A stretch of DNA of 60,217 bases from Bacteroidales bacterium UBA2939 (GTDB lineage Bacteria; Bacteroidota; Bacteroidia; Bacteroidales; P3), in the NCBI GenBank assembly GCA_002349055.1, contig DECD01000043.1:1-60217 (forward strand), given 5' to 3'. Positions 16,717 to 23,660 of this stretch are shown here, piece by piece (positions within the stretch are counted from its first letter, which is position 1; every line of letters starts with the position of its first letter). Under the pieces are notes generated by a model. It was not told where the DNA came from and did not search any database. It worked only from the letters and a program-made list of their open reading frames with translations. The translations under genes and the position numbers were made by a program.

Positions 16717-18879
16717 ATGAAAATTCGCACCTTAGTAATCGCCCTGGCCATGACGCTGGTACTCCCCAACACCGTGCGCGCCGACGAAGGAATGTGGCTT
16801 CTCTCCCTGATTGGCAAGAACTATCAGGACATGCAGAAAGCCGGTTTCAAACTCACCCCCGAAGACATCTACAATGTCAACAAGAGCTGCCTCAAGGACG
16901 CCATCGTGGGCCTTGGCAACGCTGGCACCCCCTTCTGGCATTTCTGCACCGGTGAGATTATCTCCGACAAGGGCCTCATCAGCACCAACCACCACTGCGG
17001 CTATGGCAAGTTGCAAGAGCACTCCTCCGTGGAGCACGACTACCTCCGCGACGGCTTCTGGGCCTACACCATGGACCAGGAACTCCCCAACCCCGGCCTC
17101 ACCGCCTCTATCCTTGTCCGCATGGAGGATGTCACCGCCAAGGTGAAGGAAGCCCTCACCGACGAGATGAGCGAGAGCGACCGTGAAGCCGCCATCGAGC
17201 GCGTTTCCAAACAAATCGCCGAAGACGCCGTCAAGGGCACCCAGTACGACGCCCAGGTGAAACCCATGTTCAACGGCAACCAGTTCTTCCTCTTCGTCCA
17301 CATCATCTACAAGGATGTCCGCCTCGTGGGCGCTCCTCCTTCGTCGATGGGTAAGTTCGGCGGCGACACCGACAACTGGAGCTGGCCGCGCCACACCTGC
17401 GACTTCTCCATGTTCCGCATCTACACCGCCCCCGACGGCAGCCCTGCCGAATACAGCAAGGACAACGTCCCCCTGAGCCCCAAGCACCACCTGCCCGTCA
17501 ACGCTGGTGAGATCAAGGACGGCGACTTCGCTATGGTCATGGGCTTCCCCGGCACCACCGACCACTTCCTCACCTCCTACGGCCTCGAGGAGACCATGAA
17601 CATCACCAACAAGCTGGTCTATGAAATCCGCACCGTGAAGATCAACATCCTCCGCGAGGAGATGGCCGCCAGCCAGGCCACCCGCATCAAATATGCTTCC
17701 AAGTACGCCTCCTGCTCCAACTACTGGAAATACAGCAACGAGCAGAACAAAGCCCTCAAGAACCTCAACACCATGGGTGTGAAGAAAGAGGTGGAGAAAG
17801 AGTTCACTCAGTGGGCCAGCCGCCAAGTGAACCCCAAATACAGCCGCGCCCTCAGCCTCATCCAGAAGGGGTACGCCGCCCGCGCCACCGCCGAAGAGGC
17901 CCAGCTCTACCTCCGCGAAGGTCTCCTCTCCGGTCCCGAGACCCCGCTCTTCGCCCTCCGCATCTCCAACACCTTCAAGAAAGTCCTCGAGAACGACCCC
18001 AAGGCCGACCTCTCCTTCCTCCAGAACTACATCGACAACTTCTACAAAGACTATGACGCCAACGTCGAGAAACGTCTCATCTCGGCCCTGTTCAAATATG
18101 TGGTCGACCACATGAACCCCGAGTACTGCCCCCAGTTCCTCATCGACGCCAACAAGAAATACAAAGGCAACTTCGATGAGTACGCCGAGAGTCTCTTCAA
18201 GAAATCCATCTTCGGCGATGCCGAGAAGCTGGCCAAGTTCATGCAGAAACCCAACGTCAAAGCCCTCGACAAAGACCCCCTCGCCCAGGTGGGCAACGCC
18301 ATCTATGACGCCTACGTGGCCCTCGGCGACGTGGTGCCCCAGGATGTCCAGGACAACCTGCAGCGCGGCATCCGCGACTTCACCGACGGCATCCTCCAAA
18401 TCAACGACGGCAAGAAACTCATGTCGCCCGACGCCAACAGCACCATCCGCCTCACCTACGGCAACGTGATGAGCTACGACCCCCGCGACGGTGTATCCTA
18501 CCACTACTACACCACCCTCAAGGGCGTCATCGAGAAGGAAGACCCCGAGAACAGCGAGTTCAACGTCCCCGCACGCCTCAAAGAGCTCTACAACAAGAAA
18601 GAGTTCGGCCGCTATGCCAACAAGAATGGTGAGCTGCCCACCTGCTTCATCACCAACAACGACATCACCGGCGGCAACTCCGGCTCGCCCGTCATCAACG
18701 GCAAAGGCCAGCTCATCGGCCTGGCCTTCGACGGCAACAGCGAGGCCATGAGCGGCGACATCGACTTCGAGGAGAACCTCCAGCGCTGCATCTGCCTCGA
18801 CAGCCGCTACATGCTCTGGGTCATCGACGTCTTCGCCGGTGCCAAGAATTTGATTGAAGAAATGGACATCGTCCGTTAA
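16717..18879 (+). CDS. S46-family dipeptidyl-peptidase (DPP7/DPP11 type)
   Basis: This exported serine exopeptidase of 720 residues removes N-terminal dipeptides from oligopeptides in the periplasm; such enzymes feed peptide-fermenting Bacteroidota. A signal peptide ends near residue 22 (TVRA). The catalytic His lies in TNHHCGYG (about 91-97) and the Ser in GGNSGSPV (Ser657). From published work on Porphyromonas enzymes, the residue 18 positions after the Ser is Gly in DPP7 and Arg in DPP11. Counting gives Ser675 here, so substrate preference cannot be assigned. The next gene, the rpoN fusion, starts 3 bp after the stop. Confidence 0.93.
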   Translation: MKIRTLVIALAMTLVLPNTVRADEGMWLLSLIGKNYQDMQKAGFKLTPEDIYNVNKSCLKDAIVGLGNAGTPFWHFCTGEIISDKGLISTNHHCGYGKLQEHSSVEHDYLRDGFWAYTMDQELPNPGLTASILVRMEDVTAKVKEALTDEMSESDREAAIERVSKQIAEDAVKGTQYDAQVKPMFNGNQFFLFVHIIYKDVRLVGAPPSSMGKFGGDTDNWSWPRHTCDFSMFRIYTAPDGSPAEYSKDNVPLSPKHHLPVNAGEIKDGDFAMVMGFPGTTDHFLTSYGLEETMNITNKLVYEIRTVKINILREEMAASQATRIKYASKYASCSNYWKYSNEQNKALKNLNTMGVKKEVEKEFTQWASRQVNPKYSRALSLIQKGYAARATAEEAQLYLREGLLSGPETPLFALRISNTFKKVLENDPKADLSFLQNYIDNFYKDYDANVEKRLISALFKYVVDHMNPEYCPQFLIDANKKYKGNFDEYAESLFKKSIFGDAEKLAKFMQKPNVKALDKDPLAQVGNAIYDAYVALGDVVPQDVQDNLQRGIRDFTDGILQINDGKKLMSPDANSTIRLTYGNVMSYDPRDGVSYHYYTTLKGVIEKEDPENSEFNVPARLKELYNKKEFGRYANKNGELPTCFITNNDITGGNSGSPVINGKGQLIGLAFDGNSEAMSGDIDFEENLQRCICLDSRYMLWVIDVFAGAKNLIEEMDIVR

Positions 18880-18882
18880 ACA

Positions 18883-21180
18883 ATGAAACAAGTTCAGCGA
18901 CAGCAACTGCAACAGAAATTCTCACCGCAACAGATACAACTGATGCGGCTGTTGCAGTTGCCCGTCACTGACCTAGAGCAGGCCATCAAGGAGGAGATAG
19001 AGAAAAACCCGCTCCTCGAGGCCGAAACTCCCGACAACGCCGAGGACATCGACTCCATCGTCACGGCCGACAACAACCGGTCCGACTGGGACAGCGACGA
19101 GGAAGACCTCGACTACGACTACCGCGAGCACCTGGAGAGCGACCCCAACGTGCAACACCGCGAGTTCGTCATCTCCGACACCCTCTCCTTCACCGACCGG
19201 CTTGCCAGCCAGCTCATCGCACGACGCCTCTCACCTAGGCAGCAACTCATCGCCACCGAACTCATCGGCACTCTCGACGATGCCGGTTACCTCAGCCGCG
19301 ACCTCGACCTGGTGACCAACGACCTGGCCTTCCGCCAAGGCATCGACGCCTCACGCGACGAAGTCCTCGAGGTGTTGCGCGTCATCCAGAGCCTTGACCC
19401 ACCGGGCATCGGCGCGCGCAACCTCCGCGAATGCCTCCTGCTACAACTGGAGCGGATGAAGGACGTAGACACCGCGACGGCTATCGTCCGAGACCACTTC
19501 GACGACTTCGCCAACCACCGCTACGAGCGCATCTGCAACGCCCTAGGCATCAGCGAAGAGGAACTAGAGGAGGCCGCTGCTCTCATCCGCCGTCTCAACC
19601 CCAAACCCGGCTCCTCCGACGCCGACAGCGACTCGGTGGCCAACACCCTCACCCCCGATGTTGTCCTCCAGCAGCACGACGGCGAACTCTCCTTCTACCT
19701 CAACGACGGCAACCTCCCGCGGCTGTCGCTCAACACCTACTACACCGACCTCCTGGCCGAATATGAGAAGAGCAAGGGCGACCGCGAGACCATTTCCTTC
19801 CTGCGTACCAAGCAGGCCGATGCCCAAGGTTTCATCGACCTCCTGCGGCAGCGCCACGACACCATCGTGCGAGTCATGCGCTACATCGTCCGCCACCAAC
19901 GCCGCTTCCTCCTCACCGGTGACCCCGACCAGAAGCAACCCTTGCGCCAGCGTGAGGTAGCCGATGCCACCGGCCTCGATATCTCCACCGTCTCGCGCAT
20001 GGCCAACAGCAAGTACCTCCAAACCGACTTCGGCACCATTCCCCTCAAGGAATGTTTTTCTCAAGGTATGGCCAATGCCGACGGTGAAGAGGTATCGGTT
20101 GAAGCCGTGAAGCAGCGCCTCGCCGACGCCATCGGCCAAGAAGACAAGCAGGCGCCCCTCTCCGACGACGCCCTGGCGCGTCTCCTCAACGAGCAAGGCT
20201 ACCCTCTGGCACGCCGCACCGTAGCCAAATACCGTGAGCAGCTGGGATTCCCCGTGGCACGTCTCCGCCGTGTGCTGATACTGACAATCATTCTTCTTTC
20301 CTCCTTCCACTTTCCTCTTTCCGCTCAAGTCTCCTACTACGACTCCCTCATCAACGCCCGCCTCGAAGCCTCGCGGCAGGCCGCCAGGACCGCGTCTGTA
20401 GAGAAGCGTCCCACCGCGTCTCCCAAGCAGAAAGCCGAGAGCAAGGAAGCCGTCAAAGCCATCCGCGAGGCCGCCAAAGCCTCCGCAATCGACACCACCC
20501 TCATGGCCAAGGCGCTGGTGCCCCTCTGGTACGACGCCTTCCCCCTCCACCGCATCAACCCCCACGGCCGCACAAAACTCGACAGCTTGCCCGACGAAAT
20601 CAACCTCAAGCTCATCAGCGACAGCTCCGACTTCTGCTTCCCCGTGCGCAACAGCAAGACCTCCAACTACGGCTGGCGGTGGAGCCGCGGCCACCACGGC
20701 GTCGACATACGCCTCAACACCGGCGACCCTGTGCGCAGCGCCTTCCGCGGCGTGGTGCGTGTGGCCTCACGCATGGGCGGCTACGGCAACTGCGTCGTCG
20801 TCCGCCACCCCAACGGCCTCGAGACCCTCTACGGCCACCTCTCCGCCATCAAAGTCCAACCCAACCAACCCGTCGAAGCCGGCGAAGTGATTGGCCTCGG
20901 CGGTTCCACAGGCAACTCCACAGGTCCACACCTCCATTTCGAGTGCCGCTTTCTCTACCAGACCTTCGACCCCGAATGGATTCTCGACTTCAACACCTTC
21001 TCCCTCCGCACCCGCCGACTCCACCTCGACAAGACCTACTTCGGCATCCACCAGCCCCACAAGGGCCAGCGACTCGACTACAAAGCCGACAACAGCATCA
21101 TCAAAGAACCCAAGAAACGAAAAAAACAGACGGCTACCACCGCCGCCACCACATACACCTACAACCCCAAAGATTTTTAA
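18883..21180 (+). CDS. rpoN: RpoN (sigma-54) fused in frame to an exported M23 (LytM) peptidase
   Basis: Residues 1-463 are a full sigma-54. They comprise the Gln-rich region I (QQKFSPQQIQLMRLLQLP), an acidic region II, the core-binding domain, and the RpoN box ARRTVAKYRE at about 443-452, ending FPVARLRR as sigma-54 proteins normally do. There is no stop codon. Residues 464-482 form a hydrophobic segment (VLILTIILLSSFHFPLSAQ) like a signal peptide. It is followed by a linker and a complete M23 zinc peptidase with HHGVD and HLHFE, which cuts peptidoglycan crosslinks or activates amidases. The joint coincides with a TCTTTCC tandem array (20295-20322). A GTG at 20272 could start a separate M23 protein. 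So this is either two proteins from overlapping translation, a true membrane-spanning fusion, or an assembly artefact. All catalytic residues of both halves look intact. Confidence 0.88.
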   Translation: MKQVQRQQLQQKFSPQQIQLMRLLQLPVTDLEQAIKEEIEKNPLLEAETPDNAEDIDSIVTADNNRSDWDSDEEDLDYDYREHLESDPNVQHREFVISDTLSFTDRLASQLIARRLSPRQQLIATELIGTLDDAGYLSRDLDLVTNDLAFRQGIDASRDEVLEVLRVIQSLDPPGIGARNLRECLLLQLERMKDVDTATAIVRDHFDDFANHRYERICNALGISEEELEEAAALIRRLNPKPGSSDADSDSVANTLTPDVVLQQHDGELSFYLNDGNLPRLSLNTYYTDLLAEYEKSKGDRETISFLRTKQADAQGFIDLLRQRHDTIVRVMRYIVRHQRRFLLTGDPDQKQPLRQREVADATGLDISTVSRMANSKYLQTDFGTIPLKECFSQGMANADGEEVSVEAVKQRLADAIGQEDKQAPLSDDALARLLNEQGYPLARRTVAKYREQLGFPVARLRRVLILTIILLSSFHFPLSAQVSYYDSLINARLEASRQAARTASVEKRPTASPKQKAESKEAVKAIREAAKASAIDTTLMAKALVPLWYDAFPLHRINPHGRTKLDSLPDEINLKLISDSSDFCFPVRNSKTSNYGWRWSRGHHGVDIRLNTGDPVRSAFRGVVRVASRMGGYGNCVVVRHPNGLETLYGHLSAIKVQPNQPVEAGEVIGLGGSTGNSTGPHLHFECRFLYQTFDPEWILDFNTFSLRTRRLHLDKTYFGIHQPHKGQRLDYKADNSIIKEPKKRKKQTATTAATTYTYNPKDF
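20295..20322. repeat. 7-bp tandem array at the RpoN-M23 joint
   Basis: Four contiguous 7-bp units (TCTTTCC, TCCTTCC, ACTTTCC, TCTTTCC) encode the SSFHFPLS part of the hydrophobic segment. They are the reverse complement of GGAAAGA units, the same family as the intergenic GAAAGGA arrays. In this orientation the repeat has no stop codon in any frame, which would allow read-through between two once-separate genes. Confidence 0.8.
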
Positions 21181-21238
21181 AGGGCCTTTAGTGCCCTTGA
21201 TGGCCTTAATGTCCCTAACGTCCTTAAACATTATAATA

Positions 21239-21724
21239 ATGAAAAAGACCAACCTCTCCGACTACGACCGCTCGGCAGTGCCCGACGGCAGCAACTACCA
21301 CATCGGCATCATCGCCGCCGAATGGAACCCCGAGGTTACCGACGTTCTCCTTCAGGGGGCCGTCGACACCCTTCTTGAGCACGGCGTCAAAGAAGAGAAC
21401 CTCATCATCCGCCGCGTCCCCGGCACCTTCGAGCTCTCCTCGGCAGCCGACATCATGCTCGACTCGCAGTATCCCGACGCCGTCATCTGCATTGGCTGCG
21501 TCATCCAGGGCGAGACCCGCCATTTCGAGTTCATCTGCCAGGCCGTGTCGCAGGGTCTCACCAACGTGGCCATCAAGCACGAAAGCCCCGTCATCTTCAG
21601 CGTCCTCACCACCGACAACATGCAGCAGGCCCTCGACCGCGCCGGCGGCCGCCACGGAAACAAGGGCGTCGAAGGTGCCATCACCGCCCTCAAGATGCTT
21701 GCATTTAAAGAATCCGTCGCCTAA
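21239..21724 (+). CDS. ribH: 6,7-dimethyl-8-ribityllumazine synthase
   Basis: RibH condenses the ribityl-pyrimidinedione with dihydroxybutanone phosphate, the penultimate step of riboflavin synthesis. The 161-residue protein has the substrate motifs AEWNPEVT, VPGTFELSSAA, CIGCVIQGETRHFEFI and the C-terminal RAGGRHGNKGVEGA. Length is typical. The ATG at 21239 was chosen because homology starts there; upstream codons lie in a spacer of 9-bp units (CCCTTGATG, GCCTTAATG and relatives, 21190-21230) that fills the gap after the M23 stop. Confidence 0.97.
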   Translation: MKKTNLSDYDRSAVPDGSNYHIGIIAAEWNPEVTDVLLQGAVDTLLEHGVKEENLIIRRVPGTFELSSAADIMLDSQYPDAVICIGCVIQGETRHFEFICQAVSQGLTNVAIKHESPVIFSVLTTDNMQQALDRAGGRHGNKGVEGAITALKMLAFKESVA

Positions 21725-21761
21725 CCTTGTCCTTTTAGACCCTTTAGACTTTTAGACCCAC

Positions 21762-22694
21762 ATGAGAATAGTCTATTTCGGAACCCCCGACTTCGCCGTT
21801 GAGAGCCTCGACGCCATCATGCAGAGTCGCCACGAGGTGGCCGCCGTCGTAACTGTCCCCGACCGTCAGGCCGGCCGCGGCCAGAAGGTGGTCTTCAGCC
21901 CCGTCAAACAGTACGCCCTCGACCACAACCTGCACCTCCACCAGCCCGAACGACTGCGTGACCCGCAGTTCCTCGAGCAGCTGGCCTCTTACCGCGCCGA
22001 CATGTTCGTTGTCGTGGCCTTCCGCATGCTCCCCGAGGCGGTGTGGAACATGCCTGAGCACGGCACCTTCAACCTCCACGCCTCGCTCCTTCCCCGCTAC
22101 CGCGGCGCCGCACCCATCAACCACGCCATCATTAACGGCGACAGCGTCACCGGCGTCACCACATTCCTCCTCAACCACCAGATTGACGAGGGCCAGATAC
22201 TCCTCCAAGCCGAGACTCCCATCCGTCCCGACGACAACGCCGGCACCGTTCACGACCGCCTCGCCGCCATGGGACGCGACCTGGTAGTAGAAACCCTCGA
22301 CGGCATCGCCGACGGCACCCTCACCCCCCATCCGCAGGAAGGCACTCCCACGGCGGCACCCAAAATCTTCAAGGACGACTGCTTCATCCGCTTTGACCAA
22401 CCCGCACAGAAAGTCGTCGACTTCATTCGCGGCCTCTCGCCCTACCCCGCCGCCCTCCTCACCCTCGTCAACCCCCAGGGCGAGGAAGTGCTCTTCAAAA
22501 TCTTCGATGCCGTGGCCGTTCCCGACCCTTCAGGGGTGCAAAAAACACTCGTTTGTGACGAAAAAAAGGTGCTAAAAATTGGCGTAACCGACGGATTTAT
22601 ACAGATTTTGAGCCTGCAAATGAGCGGAAAACGAAAAAATTCCATCGAAGATTTTCTCCGCGGGAACAGACTAACAGGCTGGAAATTAAAATGA
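21762..22694 (+). CDS. fmt: Methionyl-tRNA formyltransferase
   Basis: Fmt formylates initiator Met-tRNA with 10-formyl-tetrahydrofolate. The N-terminal domain shows GTPDFAVESLDA, the catalytic-site motif HASLLPRYRGAAPI and the downstream GVTTFLL; a C-terminal OB-type domain completes 310 residues. The 37-bp gap after ribH consists mostly of 9-bp TTTTAGAC-type units. It lies 67 bp upstream of the HU promoter box and probably shares transcripts with the genes before it. Confidence 0.97.
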   Translation: MRIVYFGTPDFAVESLDAIMQSRHEVAAVVTVPDRQAGRGQKVVFSPVKQYALDHNLHLHQPERLRDPQFLEQLASYRADMFVVVAFRMLPEAVWNMPEHGTFNLHASLLPRYRGAAPINHAIINGDSVTGVTTFLLNHQIDEGQILLQAETPIRPDDNAGTVHDRLAAMGRDLVVETLDGIADGTLTPHPQEGTPTAAPKIFKDDCFIRFDQPAQKVVDFIRGLSPYPAALLTLVNPQGEEVLFKIFDAVAVPDPSGVQKTLVCDEKKVLKIGVTDGFIQILSLQMSGKRKNSIEDFLRGNRLTGWKLK

Positions 22695-22761
22695 TACAAA
22701 AATACAGATTTTTTTTTAAAAAAAAACTAAAAAATTTTTTTTCTAGATAAAAAAAAATTCA

Positions 22762-22769
22762 TACATTTG
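22762..22769 (+). promoter_or_regulatory. -7 box of the HU gene promoter
   Basis: TACATTTG followed by CA matches TAnnTTTG exactly. It lies 48 bp before the HU start, in an extremely A/T-rich tract with long A and T runs. The -33 position holds only a T-run, so that element is weak. Confidence 0.65.
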
Positions 22770-22817
22770 CATCGAAAAGGAAGACAAAGAATTATAAACC
22801 CTTAAACACAAATCATT

Positions 22818-23084
22818 ATGAACAAAACCGAACTTGTTAACGCAATCGCCGCCAAGACCGGCATGACCAAAGTCGCCGCCAAACAGGCTATGACCGCTTG
22901 CTTCGACAGCATCCAGGAGCAGCTGAAAAAAGGCGAGAAAGTGACCCTCATCGGCTTCGGCACCTTCAGCGTTGTGAAGCGCAAAGCCCGCACCGCCAAG
23001 AACCCCCGCACTGGCAAGCCCGTGAAAGTCGCCGCCAAGAAGGTCGCCAAATTCAAGGCTGGCAGCAAGCTCCTCGGCAAATAA
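22818..23084 (+). CDS. HU-family DNA-binding protein
   Basis: This small basic nucleoid protein of 88 residues opens with MNKTELVNAIAAKTGMTK and carries the HU/IHF signature GFGTFSVVKRKARTAKNPRTG around residues 46-66, whose arm intercalates into DNA. Bacteroidota often carry several HU copies, so a specific symbol is not given. It has its own promoter and terminator and is therefore a single-gene unit. Confidence 0.96.
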   Translation: MNKTELVNAIAAKTGMTKVAAKQAMTACFDSIQEQLKKGEKVTLIGFGTFSVVKRKARTAKNPRTGKPVKVAAKKVAKFKAGSKLLGK

Positions 23085-23110
23085 GAGAGCTTGAAACAAA
23101 ATCATCGTTA

Positions 23111-23148
23111 AGCGGACCGGAATCCTCCGGCCCGCTTTTCTTTTTTTC
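23111..23148 (+). terminator. Intrinsic terminator after the HU gene
   Basis: An 11-bp stem with one mismatch (AGCGGACCGGA pairing with TCCGGCCCGCT, loop ATCC) is followed by TTTTCTTTTTTT. It starts 26 bp after the HU stop codon. Confidence 0.85.
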
Positions 23149-23185
23149 GATTTTTTTTAAGTTAAAATTAACAGATGCGGAGTGA

Positions 23186-23258
23186 GGGTTGACTCGGAGT
23201 TGACTCGGAGTTGACTCGGAGAAGCCTCACCCCCGGCCCCTCTCCGCACGGAGAGGGG
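23186..23258. repeat. 11-bp-period array and adjoining hairpin
   Basis: Units GGGTTGACTCG, GAGTTGACTCG and GAGTTGACTCG run head to tail (23186-23218) with a degenerate fourth. A perfect palindrome follows: 10-bp stem CCCCTCTCCG, loop CA, 23237-23258. Same 11-bp period and GAGTTG core as the arrays at 16478 and 51481. This is part of the 576-bp gap 23085-23660, which holds no gene. Confidence 0.75.
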
Positions 23259-23320
23259 AGTAGATAGGGATGGTGGGGGAGTGGGCGAAAGGTGAAATGA
23301 AAAATGAGAAAAGTCGCGTG

Positions 23321-23470
23321 CTGCGCTACAGTGCTACAGTGCTACAGTTCGAAATTTGGGTGTTCAAAGTCAAAAGAAAATTTTATATCTATATAATTAT
23401 ATAGATATAAAGAATATTTTTGGTATAGTTTGGTCCGAAAATTAACTGTAGCACTGTAGCGCTGTAGCAG
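23321..23470. repeat. Nested dyad with GCTACAGT iterons
   Basis: The left arm (23321-23349) holds three 8-bp GCTACAGT units; the right arm (23444-23470) holds three inverted ones (ACTGTAGC). Between them, 23383-23410 is a perfect 28-bp A/T palindrome. Both structures share the same centre, 23396/23397, so the whole 150 bp forms one symmetrical element. Function is unknown: a hairpin, a protein-binding dyad or the end of a lost element are possible. Confidence 0.8.
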
Positions 23471-23480
23471 AATGCTGTCT

Positions 23481-23596
23481 TTTCCTGATTTTGGTTGACA
23501 TTTTTATGTCCTTTTCCTGAAACGGTTGTCAGGTGCCGTACTGGGTTCGTTGACAATTTCCTGACATCGTTGACAGTTTTCCTGAAAAGGTTGACG
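23481..23596 (+). promoter_or_regulatory. Four to five phased direct repeats upstream of the AraC/TPR gene
   Basis: The module TTTCCTGA-N4/5-GTTGACA occurs at 23481-23500, 23513-23531, 23557-23575 and 23578-23596, with a degenerate copy at about 23536-23555 that keeps GTTGACA. Start-to-start spacings are 32, 23, 21 and 21 bp, close to whole helical turns. They lie directly upstream of the promoter of the AraC-type regulator gene, so an activator or autoregulator site is the natural reading. Confidence 0.7.
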
Positions 23597-23608
23597 ACCA
23601 CAGGTCTT

Positions 23609-23639
23609 TTTGGATGTTTGAGTTTTTTTTGTATTTTTG
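23609..23639 (+). promoter_or_regulatory. Promoter of the AraC/TPR regulator gene
   Basis: TTTG (23609-23612), a 19-bp spacer and TATTTTTG (23632-23639) match the phylum consensus. Transcription should start near 23646, downstream of the TTG at 23637. The first usable start is therefore the ATG at 23661. Confidence 0.75.
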
Positions 23640-23660
23640 CAAACAGAAAATGGCTTTGAG

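Noticed and set aside
21181..21238. FMN riboswitch upstream of ribH
   Set aside because: The gap is only 58 bp and consists of 9-bp repeat units; it is too short and lacks the conserved RFN-element helices.
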